64,000 bases of DNA from Anastrepha obliqua (lineage: Eukaryota; Arthropoda; Insecta; Diptera; Tephritidae), in the NCBI RefSeq assembly GCF_027943255.1, contig NC_072893.1:7192001-7256000 (forward strand), read 5' to 3'. This document shows positions 51,880 to 61,385 of the stretch, one piece after another. Each line of letters begins with the position of its first letter. Position 1 is the stretch's first letter. A program made the position numbers and the translations under genes. A model generated the notes under the pieces. The model was not told where the DNA came from. It saw only the letters and a program-made list of their open reading frames with translations, and did no database searches.

Positions 51880-52115
51880 AATAATTTTGTTTTGCTAGTC
51901 AGTTGCTTAATTTTACAAAATTAGCCAAATTAAAGAAAAAAATTAATAATTGCAAAAGTTATCGCTGTGTGTGTGGAGCCCGTTTCTGCAGAAGTCCCTT
52001 GCGGTGATCATCACAAGTCCTTAGAGATTCATCTAAAATCAATCGGACAAGAGAAATTAGTTTTATTAATAGATAATTTTGTACCTGCTCGAAGCTTTTT
52101 TTCAAAATTAACAAT
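51880..52115 (-). repeat. Unidentified dispersed repeat, copy B
   Basis: Complement matches 42893-43160: TTTTGCTAGTCAGTTGCTTA, AAAAGTTATCGCTGTGTGTG, AGAAGTCCCTTGCGGTGATC then ATCACAAGTCC, CGGACAAGAGAAATTAGTTT then TATTAATAGATAATTTTG, GAAGCTTTTTTT. Identity by eye is high in the centre. No coding potential. It sits next to the truncated end of a mariner. Confidence 0.75.
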
Positions 52116-52654
52116 ATGGTGGAAATATTTTTCAGATTTTTAAGCTTAAACTAGAGGTATAAATCAGCTGCATTAACCAATCTCAAGGGCAACACTGCAT
52201 TCCATTAGTGGTGCCATACTTTATTGTCATATTTTTGTGAACAGATTTTTAGAGGTGTGCTCTTTGGCAAATCGTTATTCGGCTCTGAGCGAATTCGACG
52301 GAATCAGTTGATGATCTGGCGCCACTTGGGATGTGTTTACAAAAAAAACTGAGATTGTGTTGGTGAAATATGAAAAAAATCACTCACCCGTTGCCGTCTG
52401 AACAATGACTGATTGATCGAGTGTGTGAATAAAGGTGAAATGATTGTGCAGAGGCAGCCAAAGCTCTCCTCACAATTTTCTTTCTCACCACAGTTAAAGA
52501 GCAAACCTGGGAAATCTGTTATCTGTCATAGTCATAATCGTAACCATAGACATCAAGGCGAATTGGGTATCTAAGGTGTCGCCATTAAAAAGTAGTTCCT
52601 GCATTTTTGCGATTTTCACAAGTCAGACGACAGCTCCGTTCGCAATACAAAACA
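52116..52654. other. No gene recognised
   Basis: Mixed sequence without a clear signature. It may include the 5' part of the RNase H LINE that follows, but nothing could be aligned by eye. Confidence 0.35.
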
Positions 52655-52975
52655 AACAAAAGTAGGAGAAATTTTGTGGAATCCAGCGGGACAAAACTGC
52701 ACTTTGCTCTTGGAATGCATGCATCTGTGTTTCAAGCGGCGGTGTATGCAGTTCAAGAAGCGATGAACTTTGTTGTGGAAAAACGATGGAGAGGTGTGTC
52801 TGCAGCGACAGCCAAGCTGCACTTATGGCCTTAGACAGCCCTCCAACCACATCAGGGGTAGTCAAGTTTTGTAAATCCAGGCTAGACTATGTCGCGGGTA
52901 ACGAGGCCTCTGACTCCTTAGCTAAGATGGGCTCTGAGGCCAACTTCTTAGGTAGTGTAGTATAAGTATACATAA
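52655..52975 (+). mobile_element. LINE RNase H fragment, cut by SINE
   Basis: Central RNase H blocks: SSGTKLHFALGMHASVFQAA then VYAVQEAMNFVVEKRWRGVS (Glu of the usual VFQAE replaced by Ala), a deletion of the SDSQA block, ALDSPPTTSGVVKF and RLDYVAGNEASDSLAKMGSE in shifting frames (the GNE-x-x-D-x-LA block near 52895). It stops where a SINE begins at about 52976. Lineage not assigned. Confidence 0.55.
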
Positions 52976-53128
52976 TGCCTTCTCGAACCTACATTTTTAT
53001 GCCTGCCGAAGGGCGGCCGCTATTAGAAAACACTTTTTCTATCACTTGGCTGTTTCATGCACAGAGATTCGAGCCTATGTATTTGCGAATGTTAGTCACG
53101 CACCAACCCATTCAGCTACGGCGACCAT
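52976..53128 (-). mobile_element. tRNA-derived SINE copy 6, 3' truncated
   Basis: Only the head half is present, read on the minus strand: TGCCTGCCGAAGGGCGGCCG then CTATTAGAA at 52998, GAGATTCGAGCC (B-box region, 53061) and GTCACGCACCAACCCATTCA then GCTACGGCG (A-box region, about 53095-53123). The body and (TA)n tail are missing. No duplication was found. Confidence 0.85.
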
Positions 53129-54369
53129 CCATCTTCACATAGGTGTAAGTAAAATTTATTGCTTTCGAAAAGTACGGACCACCCTAATGTACACATTTGT
53201 TCCTAAATATGCTGTAATAAGCTTTTTAGTTTATTGTCAAATTCAAAATTTGGGAACTTAATGAATAGTTGGGCTGAAAAAGTCAGTAAGTAGTGGGTGC
53301 TAGCCGGTTACATACATATATATACGTGTGTGTGTCATAGATTTGCTCTGTGTATGCCCATAGTCTATTGGGCGAATTTCACGTTGATGGCATTTTTATG
53401 AAGCTCCGAACCGAAAAGCAATAATGGTATATTTGGTCATTACATATACAATAAGCAAGTGTAAATATGTATGTATGTAAATATATATGTATGTGTATAT
53501 GTGCATAGACCTGGGCAATAATCGCTTATGAGTATATCGAAGCAGTAGGATTGATATTCTGAAATCATTAAGTTTCATTCACACACAAATAAACATCAAC
53601 ATGCATTCACGGAAATCTGTGTGTGAATAATTACGCAACACGCACACTCGCACACACGCACACAAGTTCATAATTCATAAAATAAAAGCGTGTTATTGTC
53701 ATTCACATATGAATATTTGATGACTCACCCAGTATGGGAATGTTAAATTGAATTTTCAATTTGGGTTATTAAATTCCACTCAAGCAAGCGAACGGTGTGT
53801 GCATGTGTATGTGTGTATTTGAATCCTGTTGACACTACGAAATGCATGCCTAATGACTTTTCGATAAGCCATAAAACAACAACAAGAGACCCGAAAATAA
53901 AACGCTTAAAAATAAATTGCCAGCCAGCAGTTTTGGTTAGTTGATAGATAAATCTGCACGCATATCCTTCAAGTACGTTGCCAGCAGTTTGCCTATATAT
54001 ATTTACTAAATATGTGTACGTATGTGTGTCACATGGCATCCGGCTTGAGTTGGCAAGCTTATCGTTACTTACAAATGAGCTGCGTTTAAAATTAAGACAG
54101 TCCCATGAAAATATAGTAAAAGTTCTATGCCACACATTTCGTGACTGTCTGCAAACTGGTGAAAAACTGATGTGGAGTGGGTCAAGAAAGGTGAATACTT
54201 ACTAAGAGAGGGCGTTGCTACTTCCGTTTCAATCTTTCATTTCAATTTTTTCAGAATTTTCTATATACTATAAATTAGTAGAAGCCTTAAGCATGTCACT
54301 GGGCAATGTACTGAAGTATTGGGTTTCAGAAAGCTGTGTGCACAATGGGTTGAGTGCCGTATTCGCTAA
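53129..54369. other. Unique sequence with microsatellites
   Basis: AT-rich; TATGTATGTAAATATATATG near 53467, ACACGCACACTCGCACACAC near 53641. A 130-codon minus-strand ORF (53743-54135) is ordinary-looking but matches no family. Nothing can be assigned. Confidence 0.4.
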
Positions 54370-55145
54370 TAATGGAACAAAATTACATTCGAATACCACT
54401 TCCTCAGAAATGTTTAGAGTGTTTTCGGAAGGATTAAGTCGATTCTGTGTGTCGATTCATCTTTATGGACGAGACTTGGGTCTATCACCATGATAATAAA
54501 TCCGAGACAAGAGGCTAAATAGTGGTGTGGGTTTTTGGGAAGCGAAAGAAAATTTGTTTGTGGATTATTTGCAAACTGGTAAAACCACGAATTCTGGTTA
54601 TTATTGTAATCTTTTAGAGCTTATAGTTTGAGGATAAAAAAATAAGATGAGGAATGTACGACGAAGCCAGGATTTCATATAAAGCTAACACATTCCAGAA
54701 TATGTCTTATTTGGCATGAAAAGATACTTTCTCAGCAGGTCAATGAATTCGTGACAGATCTTCCTAAGTAGTAGCGAAGAAAATTAATAGAAATTTTTTT
54801 TATTTCCATTAAAAATTTTTAGACCACACCCGCTACATTGAACATACACAAACAGCGAGCCAGTTTGTAAAGACAAAAATCTTTTTCACCACGATAATGT
54901 ACGATGGCACAAGAACATTTTGACAATCGCTAAAATTCATGAAATAAAGTTTGAATTGTTGGAGCACCCGCCGCACTCACCAAATTTGACCTCTGTTTCC
55001 AGTCCTAAAAAAAATGCATGCGTATTTTACAGCCCTTCCAAATTCCCACTTCGGGGATGAAGTTCATAAATTGGAATCTCGTTGGAATAAATATTTGATG
55101 TTCAGGGAGACTATACTGAATAATAAAGTGGATTTCAAACCATAA
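54370..55145 (+). mobile_element. Mariner relic (DETW type), no intact ends
   Basis: Pieces in order: SSEMFRVFSEGLSRFC, then in the next frame MDETWVYHHDNKSETRG (first Asp, near 54465) and IVVWVFGKRKKICLW; a non-coding gap; KIFFHHDNVRWHKNILTIAK (second Asp, near 54895) and IHEIKFELLEHPPHSPNLT, where SPDL is SPNL and the third catalytic Asp is lost. The MDETWVYHHD signature separates it from the other mariners here. No inverted repeats were recognised. Confidence 0.75.
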
Positions 55146-55390
55146 ATTTGTGTTTCTCTTATCGAACCGCAAAACTGAGTTAACAACCTACAACCATACA
55201 ACAATGACCTCGTCCCGCAATTGTTTTTCCTCTTTTGGTGCTAAATTATCGAATTTATGGCCGTTTATTCATACAACCAACAAAGTAAGCTTCACTGATC
55301 GAGTCGACTTTGAAATAAAACTAACTTTAAAAATAATTTTGTTTCAACCATTTTCAAGACTCGTAATACTGATCTGTAAAAGCAGCTGTT

Positions 55391-55645
55391 ACTTGGCGCA
55401 TACACCCTTTTTGGGTGTTTGGCTGAGCTCCTCCTCCTATTTGTGGTGTGCGTCTTGATGTTGTTCCACAAATGGAGGGACCTATAGTTTCAAGCCGACT
55501 CCAAACGGCAGATATTTTTATGGGGAACTTTTTCATGACAGAAATACACTCGGAGGTTTGCCATTGCCTGCCGAGGGGCGACCGCTATTAGAAAAATATA
55601 TTTTCCTTAATTTTGCTGTTTCACCGAGATTCGAATCTACGTTCT
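55391..55645 (-). mobile_element. tRNA-derived SINE copy 7, 5' truncated
   Basis: Minus-strand copy from the 3' end ACTTGGCGCATACACCC through GTTTGGCTGAGCTCC, CCACAAATGGAGGGACCTAT, AAGCCGACTCCAAACGGCAG, GGTTTGCCATTGCCTGCCGA to ATTCGAATCTACGTTCTC (B-box region). It stops exactly where a DD41D fragment begins (55646). The A box and the usual (TA)n tail are missing. Confidence 0.9.
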
Positions 55646-55805
55646 CAATACACAATAGAACAACGCGTTCAAATTATTCAAACTTATTATGGAAATGGTC
55701 GGTCTTTAAGAACAACATAACGCAAAATTCGTAATTTTTTCGGTGGAAGTAATCATCCGAATGAATCGGTAATTCAAGGGTGGCTGAAAAAAAATTTGTG
55801 ATATT
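55646..55805 (+). mobile_element. DD41D transposase N-terminal scrap
   Basis: YTIEQRVQIIQTYYGNGRSL, a stop, RKIRNFFGGSNHPNESVIQG and WLKK is the first DNA-binding helix-turn-helix of a DD41D transposase. Only this piece is present, joined directly to the broken end of a SINE. Confidence 0.7.
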
Positions 55806-56510
55806 TGAGTGATGTCATTTTTCACTTAAAATTGTTAAGCGCCGTATTTTTAATGAAATTAATAAAATCTGAAAGAGCTTAGGCGCGTCTTTTGAAATTT
55901 AAAGAAAGACCAAAAATGGTTTCGTCTAGGAATTACTCTGACAACTAGGTGTCGCTTTTGAAGATGCTTCTTATATTAGTTTTTAAGGTGTATGCATTTT
56001 AGAAAACATAATAATGGCAAGAAATACTTAGAGATGGTCGCTGCTGCTCGAGCTAGCAGATGCCGGCGTCACATGTACGATGGAAGAGTCTTGTCGGGGC
56101 CATATGCTCCAGAGCGGAGTGAACAAAAAAAAAAAAAAATTAGAAAAAAATCTATGCATAAGCATATTACTCCAAAAATAATCTTGACTTGGTTCCAAAA
56201 TATTCAGTATTTTAATTAATAATTTCAGTAATTAAAAAATATTACTAAAAAAGCTTAAGTAAAATAAGAAAAAAAAAAAACCAAAGACATTAACAAAAAA
56301 CCAAAATTAGCTACGAATCCGATAGGGAATGGCTCAGTAATCAATATATAGAGCTTTCACGAAGCTGTCTAACAAAAAAATTCATTTTTTAAAGGCCTTT
56401 ACTAGTTTAAGGTTTGTAAGGGGTTATTCACGTATGAATACATAACTTTTGGGTTAGATTCGACAAGCTGTTCTTCGGAGCCGTTCAGTTCACTCGGTGG
56501 CTACAGAAAT
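55806..56510. other. No gene recognised
   Basis: AT-rich, with A-runs near 56125 and 56270. Possibly the decayed remainder of the DD41D element in its first part. The 75-codon ORF at 55992-56219 is Lys-rich low complexity. Confidence 0.35.
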
Positions 56511-56756
56511 CTACTTTAATACTCCAAAAAGATTTATTCATTTCAATTCCTACTTATCCTTATACCATCTCGAGTTTTTGACGAATCCAATCAAACCTTC
56601 CAATGAAACTCTACCTAAAGAGTCAAGGGCTTCTACTTTAATACCCAGAAAAGCTATACCCATTTCAATTCCTTCATTACCTTACATAATTACTAGTTTT
56701 TGGCGGGTCCGATCAAACCTTCCTATGAAATTCTAAAATACCTAAGAGTTCGGGGC
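56511..56756 (+). repeat. Two-copy tandem duplication, about 123 bp each
   Basis: Unit 1 (56511-56632) and unit 2 (56633-56756) both begin CTACTTTAATAC and share CATTTCAATTCCT, CTAGTTTTTG/CGAGTTTTTG, TCCRATCAAACCTTCC, ATGAAA-TCTA and GAGT..GGG landmarks in the same order. Identity is about three quarters by eye. No family recognised; the plus-strand ORF across it is not credible. Confidence 0.75.
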
Positions 56757-56949
56757 CTCGAAGATGCGGTCTTTGAGAAATCTAAATTGCTAACTAGACT
56801 CTAGCCTTACTTACCTCTGCAGCTACTGTAAAAATTGTTGTATCCAGTTCTCCTTTAATCATCTATTGAAAAGCTATTTTTTCGAGTTCTTCGAGTGTTG
56901 TTTACAGTGAGCGTGATATCCTGAAGATGTCTATATAAGCCCACTTGTT

Positions 56950-57178
56950 GTTCGAAGGTAGATAGGTAGGTCAGATGGCGAGAGTGGCACGAGTACACTA
57001 CAAGTAGAACTGTCTCAAACTATCCTCAAACGAGGGAACCGCAAGCGCCTAGCCGCCAGACCCAGGTATTTGCTAAGAAAGTGTTCAACTGTTTCAGACG
57101 TCCAAGCTTTTCCTCATGAGTTCCTATCACCCAGAGACCAGTGAATACGGTTATGAGTTCGGAAATTGTGGGATCCCC
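56950..57178 (-). mobile_element. LINE C-terminal tail and 3' UTR, opposite strand
   Basis: The minus strand reads TISELITVFTGLWVIGTHEE then KLGRLKQ, a shift, ETVEHFLSKYLGLAARRLRF (Cys to Tyr in the usual CPGL), the same block as VFAGHWVIGTHSECRF...FLCKCPGL at 16150-17358. It is followed by a 3' UTR-like TGCCACTCTCGCCATCTGAC, CTACC. It meets a plus-strand LINE head to head at about 57180-57189. Confidence 0.6.
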
Positions 57179-57188
57179 AGCACTTTAA

Positions 57189-57985
57189 GTGTCCTGCTTC
57201 TGTCGCACTGGGGTACTAAAAGCCCTCGCTAACCCACGCTGCTCTTCGAAATCAGTCGGTGAATGTAAGACAAAACTGAACAGTGTTGCAAAACACTACA
57301 AACTTTGTCTTATTTGGGTGCCTGGACACTGTGGTATTACAGCGAACGAGTTGGTTGATGAACTGGCTAATGAAGGCTTTACGAGCTTACCACTAGGCCC
57401 AGAATCATTTCTAGGCGTCAATTCTGCATCGATTCCACTCTGAATTCACGACCTCATGTGGTATACTCATAGAAGACGTTGTTCTGAGTTGAACTCCTGC
57501 AGAGTAGCCAAGTGCTTTGTGAAAGAACCAAACAGGAAATTGGCGACATTTCTCATAAAATTTAGTAGGAAGAACCTGAAAGTACTGATGGGTGTAATCA
57601 CAGCGCAAAACGCATGTGGTCAGCATTGAGTTACCATGGGACCATAATATGACTATCCTGTCGTGAGAATGAGGACTCTGAGAACATTTTCTCTATAGCT
57701 GTCCGGTGCTTTCTAGAAGCAAGCATACCTGTAGGCTGTTGGGGTGTGACGTACTGAGTATGGATAAAGTTCATACTTTTCCTCTTTCAGATCTGTTAAG
57801 ATTCATCAATGGATCCAAAATATTTGCGGAAGAGTGACCTCAAACCAACTTTCCTGCTTACTATCCATATTTTAACTATCCTGACTCTCTATTCTATCTA
57901 TTGTAATCTGGTCGGGTGTAGTACAATGGTCTTCCTGATTGACTGCTTGGACTAGTCCAGCTCCGATACAGCTAATCTAATCTAA
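57189..57985 (+). mobile_element. LINE RNase H end, C-terminus and 3' tail (copy 1)
   Basis: An open run VLKALANPRCSSKSVGECKT then LCLIWVPGHCGITANELVDE and LANEGF is the last third of an RNase H domain (VPGH and NE-x-x-DELA blocks), stopping at 57441. It continues after shifts with RCSELNSCRVAKCFVKEPNR, KLATFLIKFSRKNLKVLMGV, ITAQNACGQH, and a decayed Cys pattern. The 3' UTR ends in CTAATCTAATCTAAA at about 57973-57985. A second copy of the same family lies inverted at 59856-60480. Confidence 0.75.
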
Positions 57986-59855
57986 ATGTCTCATAAGATG
58001 CACTTTTTAAAGTACATCTTCAGAGCAGCCAGAGACTGGTTCCATGCCGAAATGGACAAATTTTACGCTACTCTGTATACCTACAAACCGATTTCCCATG
58101 AGGTATTACGTAATATCTATAATACATAAAAATATATGCGCGTGTTGGATGTGTGCTGTGCGTTTTCCTTATCTCATTCTTCTTCTTGTCGCTGCTGTTG
58201 CTGCTGTCGATTACTTCATTACGCCTTGAAGGATACAAAAATTACTCATAAAGTAAAATTGCTCAAGAAATCAGGCAGCATAAAGTTAAGCCAAGGCATT
58301 TGCCGTTTGGCCGTTATCGAAACAGATATAGGATTCACACACACACACACACTACACAACATATTTATTATTGAAATACCAAAAAAAATAAATAAAAAAA
58401 CAACATTTAAATATACTGTTATGTGTATGTGGGCATTGATATGGTATGGTCGTCGGTTCGGATCGACTGTAATAAAAGTAAAAGATGCAAGTTTGTGCCA
58501 TCGATGGCGCCAGCCGCAAATAAATCCTTTAGGCACTCGTTTTACAAGAGAAAGCGCCCTATATGCACACACACACATATACACATCAGAACACACTTAG
58601 CTGAGTGTATGTATATGGGTGTGTGTGTGTGTTGAGCACATTTGAGTTGAGTATACGAGTATAGCCCCACCGCAATCATTCAGCCGTAAGGCAATCTAAA
58701 CAATTTCCTACTTTTACCAGCTTCATTACTGACTATAAATAAATCGATTTTGTGCTTCTTATCCTTTAAGCGAATATGTGCCGGTTTCACCCTCGCACAC
58801 TATCTAGGTTACCCTTCCAATCGCATTCATACATCTTTTCATTCCGCCAGCGAGCGCCGCGGCTCATCTATCGAGGCAAGAATGATCAAAGTCGGTTTTG
58901 CAATAAAAATTGGTACGATGGATGCGCGCAGAAAAAGGAGGCGCACTGCGAAGAGAGATAGTAGAATTCTGAAGAAAAAAATGTACATACTTAGATACAA
59001 CTGAAATTGTGTTGCATGTATTTTGTTGCATACGGAAATCTTATATATACAACCATATTGGATTGGAACAAATAGAAATAATATAAAATCATTGGTTATT
59101 TCGTATTTTCGTTGCTTTTTTTCTCAAGCCAAAAAATCGCTATATCCTCAGAAAAGCGGAACAACAACAACTCCAGTATTGGCAGACATTAAAGTGATAA
59201 GGACATGCTGAGTATGTGAAATTTTGTTTAATGAATACTCATTTTATTCTGGATTATTTGTGAATCTTTTTAGTGCTCGCTTTCTTCACTTTGCTCTCTG
59301 TTAAAAGTCAAAATAAATAAATTCTGGGCTTATTACACTGAAATGTGGTCGAATATTTGGCAACATTCAACAACAACATTTCATTCTAACTCAAGCAATC
59401 ATTTGTTTGTCTGAAATTTATTTAGAAAAGAAAAAATCACTTGCATGCACACAAAACAGTTATAAAGTTTGCAGAAAGCGTTGACAGTGCAACAAATCTC
59501 ACTTTTTTATCAGGCATGAAAAAATATGCATACGAAGTCAATCAAAGTTCTTCAAAAGTACACTCAGAGCCTAGAATTCGAAGAAATCTTCTAAACTAAA
59601 TGCATTTGATATAGACATTACGGTATGAAACGAAAGGAATTTATAAACAAAATACAAAAAAAAAATAAATAACTTAGAAATATCATTGAAGATTTTCATT
59701 TAGGGTTAAAAAAACAATTTTTTTTTAAAGGTGCCAAAATTTTATATTACCAGCTTTTTTACTTCCATTTTAAAAATAAGCTACGCAATTTATTACATTT
59801 GGATAGAAATATGACAGTAGAAATGAATGTAGATGAAAAACTAGGGGTTTTAGAT
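57986..59855. other. Unique sequence with microsatellites between inverted LINE ends
   Basis: Contains a (CA)n run at 58336-58352, GTTGCTGCTGTCG near 58195, and TGTGTGTGTGTGT near 58620. ORFs at 58136-58600 and 58246-58596 are opposite-strand readings of the same repeat-rich bases and lack motifs. No transposon recognised. Confidence 0.45.
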
Positions 59856-60480
59856 TAGATTAGATTATATTTGTGGGGGTTGGACAAGTCCAAGCACTCA
59901 GTCAGTAGACCATTGTACTAAACCCGGATAGATTTCAGTAGAAAGAATAGGGATAGGAAAGATAAAGACTGGGTGGTAAGACGGATAAATTAGTTTGAGG
60001 TCACTCTTCCACAAATCTCTTGGATTCATTGAGATATCTTAAGGGATCCGGAAGAGGAAGAGTTTAAAATTTATCCATACTCAGTATAACACAACCCAAT
60101 ATCCTAAGTCTGATTCTGGAAAATGCCGGACAATTACGGTATCGCCATCCTCAAGACAGGATAGACATATCGGGCTGACGACGACCCCCTTGACAGCCAT
60201 ATGCTGACCACAGGCGTTGTGCCTTAAAATTACATCCACCAGTACTCTCAGGTCCTTTCTGCTGAGTTTGAGGAGAAAGGTCGCTATTTTTCTGTTTGGT
60301 TCTTTCACAAATCACTTGGCTGCTCTGCACGAGTTCAACCCAGACCAACGTCCTCTATGGGTAGACATCATGAAGTCGTCAATCCATAGTTGAATCGATG
60401 CGGAATTGACACCTAGAAAGGGTTCAGGGTCTAGTGGCATACTTGCAGAGCCTTCATTTGTCAGTAGGGGCTAATTTCCT
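59856..60480 (-). mobile_element. LINE C-terminus and 3' tail (copy 2, inverted)
   Basis: Minus-strand partner of 57189-57985: NEGSASMPLDPEPFLGVNSA, then a shift, MKEPNRKIATFLLKLSRKDL, RVLVDVILRHNACGQHMAV and PICLSCLEDGDTVIVRHFPE (an intact Cys-x2-Cys...His pattern that is decayed in copy 1). The 3' UTR ends near 59856 in the complement of TAATCTAATCTAATCTAAAA, the same (TAATC)n tail as copy 1. The ORF is open from 60308 to 60081. Confidence 0.75.
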
Positions 60481-60512
60481 TAGTGTGTAATGAGAAAATT
60501 GCTTTCCATATA

Positions 60513-61030
60513 AAGGGTGGTCAATTTAGAGATATTGGATTTTAACTTGAAATAAAACAACGTAAACTCAAATTGATTGGAATTGAACAAAATTCAGGTC
60601 CCAAAATGCGTATCTTCGGCAAGTCCTTCAAGAGCCCATTGACTGAAACTATGACGCTTTGGAAGAGCGAACGGCTTCAAATCTTAAACTAGCTGTATTT
60701 TATATGCCTTGAAATCGAGATCTTTGCGTAAAATCGCCAAAGTAGTGTCATAAGATAGGCCATCTTGTCGAGATCGGCGCCGAATAGATTCTTCCGGGTC
60801 TGCGGCAAAAAGCTCATTTACAGCTGCAATATTAACTTCGTGTTGGATTGTACGTGGTCTAATCGGTCAAGTATCATTCAATAATGCAAAATTATTTTCA
60901 GTTTTGCCGATAGTTTGCCGAATAGTGTGTTCGGCAGGACGGTTATGTACACCCTATGGTGACGTGAGTGCGCGATGAACACTTTTCACAGAGCGTCGAT
61001 TTTAGGTACGATTTGTAAACGTTGTAAAAA
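60513..61030 (-). mobile_element. DD41D element, N-terminal half
   Basis: The left end AAGGGTGGTCAATTTAGAGA follows a TA (60511-60512) and resembles the ends of the 30280-30648 element. The minus strand gives RSVKSVHRALTSP, HNRPAEHTIRQTIGKTENNF, HEVNIAAVNELFAADPEESI, RRRSRQDGLSYDTTLAILRK, DLDFKAYKIQLV and HSFSQWALEGLAEDTHF, the paired helix-turn-helix domain. It stops before the first catalytic Asp. Several stops. The catalytic half is deleted between this and the left end. Confidence 0.75.
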
Positions 61031-61084
61031 CGAAATATCAATGAATCCTGAAATAATGATGTATTTAGTTTAGCAGTAGTCACG

Positions 61085-61385
61085 CGTGATCTGTCAAAAG
61101 GGAAAAGTGATTATACACCATGACAACGCTCGGTCTCACGTTGCCAAACCCGTTAAAACCTACCTGGAAACACTGAAATAGGAATCCTACTCCACCCGCC
61201 ATATTCTCCAGATATTGCGCCGTCCGATTATCACCTGTTCCGATCGATGGCACATGGTCTAGCTGGCTTAAGCCGTGGATAGCCTCAAAAGATGAACAGT
61301 TTTGCCCCGACGGTATACGAGATCTACCAAAAAGATGGGGAAAATAATAGCCAGCGATGGGCAATACTTTCAATGATTCACTTAT
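61085..61385 (+). mobile_element. Mariner transposase C-terminal third
   Basis: KGKVIIHHDNARSHVAKPVK then TYLETLK (second catalytic Asp, near 61121), a stop, then in another frame HPPYSPDIAPSDYHLFRSMA and HGLAGL (third Asp, near 61230), and KKMGKIIASDGQYFQ. The TYLETLK and RSMxHGLA words match the intact transposase at 4008-5048, so it is a relative of that lineage. No inverted repeats were found. Confidence 0.75.

Noticed and set aside
53743..54135. 130-codon minus-strand ORF as a possible host exon
   Set aside because: No family motif, no splice-site context that stands out, and it spans TATG-type repeats.
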